Shown here piece by piece: positions 52,816 through 61,428 of a DNA stretch of 64,000 nucleotides (its first letter is position 1; every line of letters starts with the position of its first letter). Both the position numbers and the translations under genes were made by a program. The stretch lies in contig NZ_NIHD01000006.1 in assembly GCF_002806975.1 (NCBI RefSeq), forward strand, positions 124,001-188,000, in the 5' to 3' direction. This stretch comes from Marinobacter aromaticivorans (GTDB lineage: Bacteria > Pseudomonadota > Gammaproteobacteria > Pseudomonadales > Oleiphilaceae). The notes under the pieces were generated by a model. That model did no database searches. It worked only from the letters and a program-made list of their open reading frames with translations, and was not told where the DNA came from.

Positions 52816-54243
52816 TCAGTGCCCTCCCTGTTTGGTCGGCTGTTCATTGGAATCATGGAGTTCAAACGACGTGTGCGCTGCAGACATGGGCCGTTTCGGG
52901 CGTTCAGACTGAATGTCTGGCTCGTGCTGAGCGCTTTCCATGCCCTCATACAGTACCCGCATGAGGTAATACACGCCCGCAGAGAACACTAGCGAGTAAA
53001 CCACCACGTAACCAATGAGCGTAAACAGTGCCATTCCGCCGGTGAGGGATGGGGTAACCGACTCGGCCTGGGTCATCATTCCGTATACCAGCCATGGTGC
53101 ACGGCCAAATTCCGTTACGAACCAGCCCGTGAGCACTGCAATAAACGGGGCAACGCTCATGAAGCGCAAGGTCTGCAGAAACCAGCCAGTGCGCCAGTAG
53201 CGGTCGCCGGAGCGCAGAACGAGGCCTGTAATAGCGACCAGAATCATCAATAGCCCCAGCCCGACCATAATGCGGAACGACCAGAATACAATGCCAACGG
53301 GAGGTTGCTCTTCTACCGCAACTTCCTTGAGACCGGGAATCTCTCCATCCCACTGGTGAGTCAGGATCAGGCTGGCCAGCCCTGGTACACCGATTTCAAA
53401 AAGATTGGTCTGGTTTTCCTGGTCGGGAATGGCAAAGAGCAGTAGCGGCACGTTGCGGGAGGTTTCCCAGTTCCCCTCCATTGCGGCAACCTTTGTTGGC
53501 TGGTGCTCCAGCGTGTTGAGCCCGTGGAAATCACCAACTACCAACTGGGTAGGCGCGAGAATAAGCAGCAGCCAGAGACACATGGACAGGGCCTTGCGGT
53601 TGGCTTCCACTTCACGGCCTTTGAGCAGGTACCAGGCACTGACACCGGCCACTACAAAGCCGCCAGTAAGGAACGAGGCAATCACTTTATGGGCAAAACG
53701 GAACTGGAATGACGGGTTGAAGATGGCCTCGGTCCAGGATGTTACATAGAAAATGCCATCCCGCAACTCGGTGCCGGCAGGGGTCTGCATCCAGCTGTTG
53801 GCAGAGAGGATCCAGAATGACGATATGAAGGTACCGGTGGCGACCATGATTGCGGCAAACAGATGAACACCGGGCGGTACCCGGTCTCGCCCGAACAGCA
53901 GAACACCAAGAAAGGCCGCTTCAAGGAAGAAGGCCGTAATAACTTCGTAACTCAGCATGGGCCCGAGGAAGTTGGCAGAGGCCTGGGAAAAGTTACTCCA
54001 GTTGGTACCGAACTGAAACGACATCACAATGCCGGATACCACGCCCATCCCGAAAACAACTGCAAACACGGTGGTCCAGAACGAAGACAGCTTCATCCAT
54101 ACCGGATTTTTAGTTTTGAACGCAAGTCCTTCCAGTACGGCAATGTAGGAGGCAAGGCCGATGGTGAACACCGGAAAAATGGCGTGAAATGACACGACAA
54201 ACGCGAACTGGATTCGCGATAGGATTAGGGGATCAAGTTCCAT
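52816..54243 (-). CDS. cydA: Cytochrome bd-type quinol oxidase subunit I
   Basis: The 475-residue heme-bearing subunit has the heme b595 ligand His near the N-terminus (RIQFAFVVSFHAIFPVF), the quinol-binding K/E pair in LEHQPTKVAAMEGNW, and the GWFVTEFGRAPWLVYG motif near residue 388. Its length is that of the short Q-loop class (cyanide-insensitive-oxidase-like) rather than E. coli CydA of about 522. I start at the ATG at 54243, which has GGAGGG upstream; a start 45 bases earlier adds unrelated residues. This is a high-affinity oxidase for low oxygen or stress. Confidence 0.94.
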   Translation of the reverse strand: MELDPLILSRIQFAFVVSFHAIFPVFTIGLASYIAVLEGLAFKTKNPVWMKLSSFWTTVFAVVFGMGVVSGIVMSFQFGTNWSNFSQASANFLGPMLSYEVITAFFLEAAFLGVLLFGRDRVPPGVHLFAAIMVATGTFISSFWILSANSWMQTPAGTELRDGIFYVTSWTEAIFNPSFQFRFAHKVIASFLTGGFVVAGVSAWYLLKGREVEANRKALSMCLWLLLILAPTQLVVGDFHGLNTLEHQPTKVAAMEGNWETSRNVPLLLFAIPDQENQTNLFEIGVPGLASLILTHQWDGEIPGLKEVAVEEQPPVGIVFWSFRIMVGLGLLMILVAITGLVLRSGDRYWRTGWFLQTLRFMSVAPFIAVLTGWFVTEFGRAPWLVYGMMTQAESVTPSLTGGMALFTLIGYVVVYSLVFSAGVYYLMRVLYEGMESAQHEPDIQSERPKRPMSAAHTSFELHDSNEQPTKQGGH

Positions 54244-54426
54244 TGGAACCCTCCGGTACGTTAACTTAATAACAAACGAGCACAGCATACCCGCCCAGCC
54301 GCTGCCAAAGCATTAGTTGTTATATTGTTATTACCGGCAGATGGGGCTCATGCTACCGGATAAGGTAGCGAAACTGATAGGGCGTATTGTCGCACCCATT
54401 GATTTATAACAATTATGGTGAAAAGC

Positions 54427-55050
54427 ATGAGCTTTTACGAAGAACGCATCCTGCCACACATCATAGACCGTGCCTGCTCCATGGGCCAGGTTATGAAGTT
54501 GCGAAGCCAACTGGTGCCGCGCGCCAGAGGCCGCGTGCTCGAAGTGGGCATGGGCTCGGGTATCAACCTTGAGTTCTACAACCCGGAAAATGTCAAGGTG
54601 ATCTACGGACTGGAGCCTTCGGAAGGCATGCGCCGCAAAGCGCTGCCAAACCTGAAACGCTCGCCCATTCACGTAGAATGGCTGGGCTTGCCGGGGGAAA
54701 AAATCCCCCTGGACGACAACAGTGTGGATACCGTTCTCCTCACCTTCACACTCTGCACCATTCCGGACTGGAACACAGCGCTGGAGCAGATGAAACGGGT
54801 ACTGAAACCCGGAGGCAAACTGCTTTTTCTGGAACACGGGGAATCGCCTCACGAGAGGACCCGTAAATGGCAGCATCGTGTGACTCCCGGATGGAAAAAA
54901 CTCGCTGGCGGCTGCCACCTGAATCGCCATATCGCCGACCTGATCCGCCATGTGGGTTTTGAGCTGGAGGAACTGGAAAACCTCTACATTCCAAACGCAC
55001 CGAAAATTGCCGGCTATATTTACAAAGGAGTCGCACGCAAGCCAAGTTAA
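54427..55050 (+). CDS. Class I SAM-dependent methyltransferase (UbiE/phospholipid-type)
   Basis: The 207-residue protein has motif I VLEVGMGSGINLEFYN near residue 40, VKVIYGLEPSEGMRRKA, DDNSVDTVLLTFTLCTIPD, and MKRVLKPGGKLLFLEHGESP. It is similar to small UbiE-like and phosphatidylethanolamine-type methyltransferases; the C-terminal CHLNRHIADLIRHVGFELEELEN is also typical. The ATG at 54427 has GGTGAAA just ahead; the ATG at 54415 has no ribosome site. It is divergent from cydA and 150 bases ahead of tsdB. The substrate is unknown. Confidence 0.82.
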   Translation: MSFYEERILPHIIDRACSMGQVMKLRSQLVPRARGRVLEVGMGSGINLEFYNPENVKVIYGLEPSEGMRRKALPNLKRSPIHVEWLGLPGEKIPLDDNSVDTVLLTFTLCTIPDWNTALEQMKRVLKPGGKLLFLEHGESPHERTRKWQHRVTPGWKKLAGGCHLNRHIADLIRHVGFELEELENLYIPNAPKIAGYIYKGVARKPS

Positions 55051-55202
55051 GCACGGCAGGAATCCCGCTTGTGCCCGTCGAGTGTGTTGCCTGGAGTTGC
55101 GTCCGAAAAACCCTGAAAAATTTATGGGCATTCCACCTGCACATCTCACAGGGTAGACTCGTTCAGTATGGAAGCAACAACATACATAAACGGAGAAAGG
55201 GT

Positions 55203-55853
55203 ATGAGGTTGAAAAGTCAATTCATAACGGCCCTGACAATACTGCTTATAAGCATTACTTCTGCCCACGGAATTGAAGGAGATGCCAAAGCCGGGGAACA
55301 AACCGCCTCCCTCTGTGTCGCCTGTCACCAGGCAGATGGCTCAGGAATGAACATCCCGGGAGGAGAATCATGGCCAAGGTTAGCGGGGCTTGATGCCCGT
55401 TATCTCTACAAACAACTGGTGGACGTTCAGGCAGGAACGCGGACAAGCCCGACCATGATGCCCTTTGTCAATATGCTGGATGAACAGCAGATGAAAAATG
55501 TCTCCCTGTATTACAGCCAGTTGGAACCGACTCAAGCGGCTGGCGGCGAGGATGCTACCGACAGGCAGTTAGCGCTGGGGGAAAAGCTCGCCACCGAAGG
55601 CGACTGGGATCGCTACATTGTTCCATGCAGCAGCTGTCATGGCCCGGGCAACCTGGGAGCTGGCGAACATTTCCCGGCTATTGCCGGCCAACATGCCGGT
55701 TACATTGCTGCCCAGTTGCGCGCCTGGCAAAGCGGCAAACGGGATAACGATCCACAGCATCTGATGTTGGCGATTGCCGAACGCATGAATGATGAAGACA
55801 TCAACGCGGTTGCAAAATGGCTCTCGCTCCAGCCTGCCAAACCAGCCAGATAA
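55203..55853 (+). CDS. tsdB: Diheme cytochrome c4-type, TsdB-like
   Basis: The 216-residue periplasmic cytochrome has a signal peptide (cut after AHG or close to residue 23) and two CxxCH hemes, CVACH at 38-42 and CSSCH at 142-146, in a duplicated c4 fold. The start at 55203 follows GGAGAAAGGG. A longer reading from 55071 has no signal peptide. It precedes tsdA by 13 bases, and in bacteria with TsdBA the c4-type TsdB accepts the electrons from thiosulfate oxidation. Assignment as TsdB rests on this adjacency, since c4 proteins look alike. Confidence 0.8.
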   Translation: MRLKSQFITALTILLISITSAHGIEGDAKAGEQTASLCVACHQADGSGMNIPGGESWPRLAGLDARYLYKQLVDVQAGTRTSPTMMPFVNMLDEQQMKNVSLYYSQLEPTQAAGGEDATDRQLALGEKLATEGDWDRYIVPCSSCHGPGNLGAGEHFPAIAGQHAGYIAAQLRAWQSGKRDNDPQHLMLAIAERMNDEDINAVAKWLSLQPAKPAR

Positions 55854-55866
55854 GGGAGATGACCTG

Positions 55867-56880
55867 ATGGACAGCTTGCTCAAAAAGCGCACACTTTCAT
55901 TGGCGGTTTTAGCCGGTATTTTCAGCCTGGGGCTTCATGCGGAAACAACCGGGAAGAGAGTTCCCACCAATATTCCGCAACCCGAAAAAGGCCAGTATGT
56001 TCATGTGCCGCCAACCATGGACGATCTCGAAAAAAGTAGCATGCACCCTGAGCTGAAGCGTGTAATCAGGCGCGGGCGGGACCTGTTCGTTAATACCCAG
56101 CAGTTACGCGGCAAGAATGTTTTTAACGATATGAACTGCAACAGTTGCCACATGGGGGAGGGGCGTTTGCCTTTTTCTGCACCCGTTTGGCCAGCGGCAG
56201 TCGTTTTGCCGAATTATCGCCCCAAGAACGACCATGTAAACAACCTGGAGGAACGCATCGCGGGTTGTTTCTCGTATTCGATGAACGGAACACCGCCAGA
56301 GTATGGCAGTGACAATATGGTCGCTCTTGCCACTTACCACCAATGGTTGGCGAAAGGCGTGCCCGTGTATCAAAGTGGTAAAACCATGTACGGCCGTGGT
56401 TACCCGAAACTGCCGGAACCCGCCGAAGGCATGAGTTATGAGCGCGGCAAGCAGGTTTACCAGGAAAACTGCAGTATCTGCCACGCTGAGGACGGCAGCG
56501 GTCTGCGCCAGAATGGCGAGGTCGTTTTCCCCCCGGTGTGGGGCGACGCATCCTACAACTGGGGCGCCGGAATTACCCGCAATTTCACCCTGTCTTCTTT
56601 CGTGAAGCACAACATGCCCTTGGGCCAGCCTAACAGCCTGACTGACCAACAGTCCTGGGACGTTGCGTACTACATCAACAGCCACGAACGACCGCAGGAC
56701 CCCCGCTATACCGGCGATGTGAAAGAAACGCGGAAAAAATACCTCGAGACTTTCCACAAACACACCAATTATGGCCTGGAAGTGAATGGCAAATTGCTGG
56801 GGGACCACGAAAACCTTGGCGGTGAAAAGGACTTCCTGAAGCCAGACGTGCTCAGGGCGCGAACCTACACCGCGGACTAA
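55867..56880 (+). CDS. tsdA: Thiosulfate dehydrogenase (tetrathionate-forming), TsdA-type
   Basis: The 337-residue periplasmic diheme enzyme joins two thiosulfates into tetrathionate. It has a signal peptide (about residues 1-25), heme sites CNSCH (91-95) and CSICH (202-206), and the conserved Cys134 in IAGCFSYSMNG, the unusual axial heme ligand of TsdA. NYRPKNDHVNNLEER and the C-terminal SWDVAYYINSHERPQDPRYTGD are also TsdA features. The start at 55867 has GGGAG upstream. A terminator follows. It likely gives extra electrons to the quinone or cytochrome pool in a heterotroph. Confidence 0.9.
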   Translation: MDSLLKKRTLSLAVLAGIFSLGLHAETTGKRVPTNIPQPEKGQYVHVPPTMDDLEKSSMHPELKRVIRRGRDLFVNTQQLRGKNVFNDMNCNSCHMGEGRLPFSAPVWPAAVVLPNYRPKNDHVNNLEERIAGCFSYSMNGTPPEYGSDNMVALATYHQWLAKGVPVYQSGKTMYGRGYPKLPEPAEGMSYERGKQVYQENCSICHAEDGSGLRQNGEVVFPPVWGDASYNWGAGITRNFTLSSFVKHNMPLGQPNSLTDQQSWDVAYYINSHERPQDPRYTGDVKETRKKYLETFHKHTNYGLEVNGKLLGDHENLGGEKDFLKPDVLRARTYTAD

Positions 56881-56883
56881 CCG

Positions 56884-56916
56884 AAAACGCCGCAGGTGAG
56901 GAGCCTGCGGCGTTTT
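56884..56916 (+). terminator. Terminator after tsdA
   Basis: AAAACGCCGCAGG and CCTGCGGCGTTTT pair perfectly (13 bp) around a 7-base loop, 4 bases past the tsdA stop, and end in TTTT. It can also work on the other strand. Confidence 0.9.
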
Positions 56917-56919
56917 GAA

Positions 56920-56948
56920 TTGCGTTATCGCCCATAGCCTTATACAAT
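56920..56948 (+). promoter_or_regulatory. Promoter for tRNA-Leu
   Basis: TTGCGT and TACAAT are separated by 17 bases, right behind the tsdA terminator and about 25 bases before the tRNA. The bases after the -10 element are GC-rich (CCGCCCC), a feature of stringently controlled stable-RNA promoters. Confidence 0.65.
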
Positions 56949-56973
56949 TCCGCCCCTCAAAACCTCCCCGAAG

Positions 56974-57060
56974 GCTCCGGTGGTGGAATTGGTAGACACA
57001 AGAGACTTAAAATCTCTCGACCTTCGGGTCGTGCCGGTTCGATTCCGGCCCGGAGCACCA
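56974..57060 (+). tRNA. tRNA-Leu (anticodon UAA)
   Basis: Acceptor arms GCTCCGG and CCGGAGC pair perfectly, and ACCA follows. The anticodon loop CTTAAAA gives UAA. The long variable arm (GACCTTCGGGTC) and the T-loop GGTTCGATTCC confirm class II leucine tRNA. Confidence 0.97.
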
Positions 57061-57079
57061 TTAAAGATTTATTCCGAAA

Positions 57080-57223
57080 TCAAGGCTCATCCTGCTCCGG
57101 TAACGGCTGAATACTGTTTATATCGCCAGTCGGCGTTGCCGGCTCATCGATCATGATCACGTAAATTCCCCCCGCGATAATGGCAATCGCAACAATCGCT
57201 TTGATCAGATTGGAGTTAAGCAT
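57080..57223 (-). CDS. Small membrane protein (47 residues)
   Basis: The gene encodes LNSNLIKAIVAIAIIAGGIYVIMI as an N-terminal membrane helix followed by an acidic, Pro-rich tail (DEPATPTGDINSIQPLPEQDEP). GGGAG lies 9 bases before the ATG. It fills the gap after tRNA-Leu on the opposite strand. The family is not recognised. The ribosome site and clean helix make it a probable real gene. Confidence 0.6.
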   Translation of the reverse strand: MLNSNLIKAIVAIAIIAGGIYVIMIDEPATPTGDINSIQPLPEQDEP

Positions 57224-57396
57224 TGGTTTCTCCCACTTCCGGGTTAGCGGCCTATATAAATAAACCTATGGGCACCGCATGGTAATAACAACCTGTTGGC
57301 CTTAATTCTACAAAGGTCGCTTCGACAGCGTGAACGGCATGTCCGATACTGATTACTCCCCGATCGCCCTGATTCTGAAACCGGAGGTACTAATTC

Positions 57397-58179
57397 ATGA
57401 GTAATCTGCTGGCACGCGATACCGATACTCACGGTATCACCACCCTCACGCTGAATCAGCCTGAACGACGCAACAGCCTCTCCATGGCAATGCTGGATGC
57501 ACTCTCCGAAGCGCTTACGGATATTGCAGCGGATGACGTAACGCGCGTGGTTGTTATTGCGGCTGCCGGGACGGTATTTTGCGCCGGCCATGATCTTCGG
57601 GAAATCCGGGATCAGCTTGATAGCCATGAATTTCAACTGGCCTTGTTCAACCGCTGCAGTGAAGTCATGCAGCAGGTGGTGAATCTGCCCAAACCGGTGA
57701 TTGCCAGAGTGGCAGGCGTGGCAACGGCTGCGGGCTGCCAGTTGGTGGCCAGTTGTGATCTTGCCGTGGCGGCAGATTCTGCAAGGTTTGCAACGCCGGG
57801 CGTAAATATCGGGCTTTTCTGTTCAACGCCCATGGTCGCGCTTTCCCGCAACCTGTCCCGCAAGCATGCCATGGAGATGCTGCTTACCGGTGAGATGATC
57901 AGCGCCGTTCGTGCCGAACAGTTGGGGCTGGTCAACCGGATTGTTGATGAGTCTCTGCTCGATGAAACGGTGCATGCCATGGCCCGGACAATCGCGGAAA
58001 AATCCGGGCATACGCTGAAGATAGGCAAGGGTGCTTTTTACAAACAGCTGGAAATGCCACTTGCCGAGGCCTACGACTATACCGCGAAGGTTATGGCAGA
58101 GAACCTGCGGGCAGACGATGCACGGGAGGGTATCTGTGCATTTCTGGATAAACGCAAGCCGGAGTGGAAAGATCGTTAA
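57397..58179 (+). CDS. Enoyl-CoA hydratase/isomerase family protein, catalytic Glu positions replaced
   Basis: The 260-residue crotonase-fold protein has TLNQPERRNSLSMAML, the oxyanion-hole GTVFCAGHDL and VAGVATAAGCQLVASCDLAVAADSARFATPGVNIGLFC. The two Glu that carry out hydration in E. coli FadB-type enzymes are not present: the sequence reads GCQLVAS where GxxE is expected and TPGVNIG where PEI is expected. It resembles ECHDC3-type proteins. It may isomerise, hydrolyse or only bind an acyl-CoA. Its stop overlaps that of the DUF192 gene on the other strand. Confidence 0.85.
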   Translation: MSNLLARDTDTHGITTLTLNQPERRNSLSMAMLDALSEALTDIAADDVTRVVVIAAAGTVFCAGHDLREIRDQLDSHEFQLALFNRCSEVMQQVVNLPKPVIARVAGVATAAGCQLVASCDLAVAADSARFATPGVNIGLFCSTPMVALSRNLSRKHAMEMLLTGEMISAVRAEQLGLVNRIVDESLLDETVHAMARTIAEKSGHTLKIGKGAFYKQLEMPLAEAYDYTAKVMAENLRADDAREGICAFLDKRKPEWKDR

Positions 58180-58676
58180 CGGCGGCTGCAACCCTGTGGA
58201 GCGAGTTGCAGGCGGTCTCCTGTGCCAATTTGGTTCGCCTCGAAAAATCCGGCATTCATCTCTACAGCAGACATGAATGCCACCCCGGCAGGGTAGCTGG
58301 GGCAATTCGAGCCATTGGATGAGGCGCAGGGTTCCATCTGCCGGATATTGCCGATCACGCCCTGCCTATCCAGATACGCAATATCCAGCGGGATGAGGGT
58401 CTGGTACATCCAGAAGCCGTGGTCCGGGCTCTGCGGGTTCTGATACTGGAACAGCATGCCTGAGGCCGGGGCAAGAGATGTCCGCCCCATCAGGCCTTTG
58501 CGGCGCTCATGGGGCGCTTTTGCAACCTCCAGGCTAACCTCGACGGTGCCCGAACCGGTGATGAAGCAGGCTGCAACAACCGGCAAGGGGTCTGAAGGTT
58601 CAACAGCGTCAGAACCGGCAGAGCACCCTGCCATCATCAAGGCCGCAATACAAAGCGGAACGCCGCGAATATTCAT
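58176..58676 (-). CDS. DUF192 lipoprotein
   Basis: The 166-residue protein has a lipoprotein signal (CIAALMMAGCSAGS, lipid Cys at residue 18) and the DUF192 core: VAKAPHERRKGLMGRTSLAPASGMLFQY and HGFWMYQTLIPLDIAYLD, then the second conserved Cys pair in MEPCASSNGSNCPSYPAG. Function of the family is unknown. Its ATG overlaps the ABC permease stop (TGATG), so it is coupled to the exporter genes. Confidence 0.85.
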   Translation of the reverse strand: MNIRGVPLCIAALMMAGCSAGSDAVEPSDPLPVVAACFITGSGTVEVSLEVAKAPHERRKGLMGRTSLAPASGMLFQYQNPQSPDHGFWMYQTLIPLDIAYLDRQGVIGNIRQMEPCASSNGSNCPSYPAGVAFMSAVEMNAGFFEANQIGTGDRLQLAPQGCSRR

Positions 58677-59437
58677 CACGAACGCAGCCGGTAACCGGTT
58701 TTGAATATCCACCAGATTCCCGCCATACACGCCAGCAGGAATACAAAAGTCATGCCCACGCTGATGCCCACATGCACATCGGAGACGCCATAAAATGCCC
58801 AGCGAAACCCGCTGATCAGGTACACCACCGGGTTGAACAGGCTGATGGTCTGCCAGATATCCGGGAGCATATCGATGGAGTAAAAAGTACCACCGAGAAA
58901 CGTGAGCGGAGTGACAATCATCATGGGAACTATCTGGAGCTTCTCGAAGCCGTCCGCCCAGATACCGATAATAAAGCCGAAAAGGCTGAAGGTAATCGCG
59001 GTAAGCACAAGAAACGAGAGCATCCAGAACGGGTGCAGAACGCTGTAATCCACGAACAGCCGTGCGGTTGCAAGAATGATCAACCCGAGTATGACGGATT
59101 TGGTGGCAGCCGCCCCCACATAACCCAGAACCACTTCAACGTAAGACACGGGCGCCGATAACACCTCATAAATCGTGCCTGAAAACTTGGGCATGTAGAT
59201 GCCGAACGAAGCGTTGGAGATGCTTTGCATCAACAGCGAAAGCATCACCAGCCCGGGAATGATGTATGCGCCGTATTCAATATTATCGATATTGCCCATG
59301 CGCGAGCCAATGGCTGAGCCGAACACCACAAAATACAGGCAGGTAGAGATCACCGGGGAGAGCACACTTTGCATCAGGGTGCGCCCCATGCGGGACATTT
59401 CAAAATTGTAGATGGCTTTAACACCGTAAAAATTCAT
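58676..59437 (-). CDS. yadH: ABC-2 type transporter permease, YadH-like
   Basis: The 253-residue membrane protein has six hydrophobic segments and the ABC-2 signatures [35 protein letters not shown] and [37 protein letters not shown]. Length and order (ATPase then permease) match E. coli YadGH. The substrate is unknown. It lies 25 bases after the ATPase gene. Confidence 0.87.
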   Translation of the reverse strand: MNFYGVKAIYNFEMSRMGRTLMQSVLSPVISTCLYFVVFGSAIGSRMGNIDNIEYGAYIIPGLVMLSLLMQSISNASFGIYMPKFSGTIYEVLSAPVSYVEVVLGYVGAAATKSVILGLIILATARLFVDYSVLHPFWMLSFLVLTAITFSLFGFIIGIWADGFEKLQIVPMMIVTPLTFLGGTFYSIDMLPDIWQTISLFNPVVYLISGFRWAFYGVSDVHVGISVGMTFVFLLACMAGIWWIFKTGYRLRS

Positions 59438-59462
59438 TCCTTTCTCCAGTTAGCCAGCGGGC

Positions 59463-60383
59463 TCAGTCATGCACCAGGCCGACAAAAATCTCTTCCAGGG
59501 AACTTTCCCGGGTGCGCAGGTCTCGGTAATCAATGCCGATATCTCCGAGTGTTCGCAGCAGCCGCGCAACGCCGGCCTGTTCCTGCTGGGAATCGAAGGT
59601 ATAGATCAGTTCGTAGCCATCTTCGGAGAGCTCAACCGGTTCAAGGGTGAGTTCGCCGGGAATCCTGTCCAGTTTGTTTTGTAACTGCAGGCGGAGTTCT
59701 TTCTTGCCCAGTTTGCTCATCAACTGGCTTTTTTCTTCAACCAGAATGATCTCACCCTGTCGAATAACCCCGATCCGGTCTGCCATTTCCTCGGCTTCTT
59801 CGATGTAGTGGGTGGTCAGGATGATGGTTACGCCATCTTCCCGGAGCTTACGCACCATCTCCCACATGTCCCGGCGCAGTTCTACGTCTACGCCCGCTGT
59901 CGGTTCGTCCAGAAACAGTATCCGTGGCTCGTGAGACAACGCCTTGGCAATCATCAGCCGGCGTTTCATGCCGCCGGAGAGGGTCATAATACGATTGTTG
60001 CGCTTGTCCCACAGGGACAATTCCCTCAGTACTTTTTCAATGTGTGCGGGGTTGGGCGCCTTGCCAAACAGGCCGCGACTGAACGAAACCGCCTTCCAGA
60101 CGGTTTCAAACGAATCCGTATTGAGTTCCTGCGGCACAAGCCCGATGGTTTCACGGGCCTTGCGGTATTCCTTGATGATGTCATAGCCGCCGGCTTTGAC
60201 TTCACCGGAGGACAAGTTGGTAATCCCGCAAATGATGCTGATCATGGTGGTTTTGCCCGCCCCGTTGGGGCCGAGCAGGGCAAAAATCTCGCCCCGGTTG
60301 ATTTCCAGATTGATGTTTTTCAGGGCCTGGAAACCACCTTCGTAAACCTTGTTGAGGTTCTTAACGGAAATATCCGGCTGCAC
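59463..60383 (-). CDS. yadG: ABC transporter ATP-binding protein, YadG-like
   Basis: The 306-residue ATPase has Walker [12 protein letters not shown], signature [15 protein letters not shown], Walker [14 protein letters not shown] and the His switch [14 protein letters not shown]. The C-terminal 80 residues are the regulatory domain of the YadG subfamily. It partners with the YadH-like permease. Confidence 0.9.
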   Translation of the reverse strand: MQPDISVKNLNKVYEGGFQALKNINLEINRGEIFALLGPNGAGKTTMISIICGITNLSSGEVKAGGYDIIKEYRKARETIGLVPQELNTDSFETVWKAVSFSRGLFGKAPNPAHIEKVLRELSLWDKRNNRIMTLSGGMKRRLMIAKALSHEPRILFLDEPTAGVDVELRRDMWEMVRKLREDGVTIILTTHYIEEAEEMADRIGVIRQGEIILVEEKSQLMSKLGKKELRLQLQNKLDRIPGELTLEPVELSEDGYELIYTFDSQQEQAGVARLLRTLGDIGIDYRDLRTRESSLEEIFVGLVHD

Positions 60384-60530
60384 GGGCGTATCCTGTTGCT
60401 AAAAGTGGGTCAGGTATTGAAGCGCGGCATTTTCTCATGTCTGGCGCCGGTTTAGAAATCTTTGCCTTGAGGCAGTTAATGTCCATAATGCCTCCTCGGT
60501 TTTTAACACGGGTTTCGACTGGGTGTCGGT

Positions 60531-61004
60531 ATGTTACGAGCGGCAGCGGTTGCAGGTTTCATTCTGGTACTGATTTCTGCAGCGGTGGTTGGTTCTCTTT
60601 GGCTGCAGGGTGCTTATAACGAAGCGCCAGTTGCGGATCAGCCAGAATGCGATCTGCTGGCCGGGCCCTGCGATTGGCAAACGGAGGCCGGGCATTGGCA
60701 AGCCGACCTTAAAATCCTGGGCGACCAGGGGCAGGGCGCGGAGTATCAGCTATCCATACGTGCACCGCTGGCACCGGAGCGTTTCCTGGCGGTGTTGCGC
60801 GGTGAATCCATGTATATGGGGGAATACCCGGTGCCACTGCGGCAGATAGAACCGGGCCGGTATTCGGCAAAATTCACCGCCCCCCTCTGTACCACCGGTT
60901 CCAGGATGGTCTGGCGTATCGATTTGCAAAAAGGCCAGCAACCGATGTTCAAGACCCCTCCGCTCAGGTTGGTATTCCAGGCCCAGGATCACCGGGACGG
61001 GTAG
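60531..61004 (+). CDS. Hypothetical membrane-anchored protein
   Basis: The 157-residue protein has one N-terminal helix (AAVAGFILVLISAAVVGSLWL) and a beta-rich outer part with three Cys (ECDLLAGPCDW and APLCTTGSRM). It resembles small periplasmic proteins that share a fold with the FixH or copper-handling families, but I cannot assign it. It is divergent from the ABC exporter across 147 bases. Confidence 0.6.
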   Translation: MLRAAAVAGFILVLISAAVVGSLWLQGAYNEAPVADQPECDLLAGPCDWQTEAGHWQADLKILGDQGQGAEYQLSIRAPLAPERFLAVLRGESMYMGEYPVPLRQIEPGRYSAKFTAPLCTTGSRMVWRIDLQKGQQPMFKTPPLRLVFQAQDHRDG

Positions 61005-61031
61005 CTGACAAAACCACTGAAAAGTGTAAAC

Positions 61032-61361
61032 ATGAAAAATGTCGTCAAAATCAGAGAAAATGTGATGGATTACGGGGAAAGTGTACAGATAGTGCTACTG
61101 CGGAAGATTCGCAAGGCTGAGCAGGAGCTGAGGCAGTTGAAACTGGACTACTGCCGCTTTGTGTTCGGGCTCACCCACAGGAGCAAGGTTGTTTCTGAAG
61201 GAAACCGATATCTCGTTCTTTCCGTTGATGTGGATTCGATGGCATCGACAGAAGAGGGTGGATTTACCCGGCCGGTAGTGGAAGGCGTGCCCGCAGACAA
61301 ACCGGATCAGGCGGAACCCGTTCGGCTGGGAACGGGTTGGGTGCTGGACCAACCCTCGTAG
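61032..61361 (+). CDS. Hypothetical small cytosolic protein
   Basis: The 109-residue protein starts with a helical, charged half (SVQIVLLRKIRKAEQELRQLKLDYCRFVFGLTHRSKVV) and ends in a polar tail. An internal ATG at 61065 with GAGAAA upstream is an alternative start. It lies 27 bases after the preceding hypothetical gene and 67 before cls. No family is recognised. Confidence 0.5.
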   Translation: MKNVVKIRENVMDYGESVQIVLLRKIRKAEQELRQLKLDYCRFVFGLTHRSKVVSEGNRYLVLSVDVDSMASTEEGGFTRPVVEGVPADKPDQAEPVRLGTGWVLDQPS

Positions 61362-61428
61362 GTCAGCTTGTGATAAATGTGATAGAGATCGCAGAGGTTA
61401 ATGAGCCAGTGTTGCCCAAGGGAGCCTG

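Noticed and set aside
54399..54412. FNR/Anr-like box TTGATTTATAACAA near cydA
   Set aside because: It differs from consensus at one key position and lies just ahead of the methyltransferase start, not at a useful place for cydA about 155 bases away.
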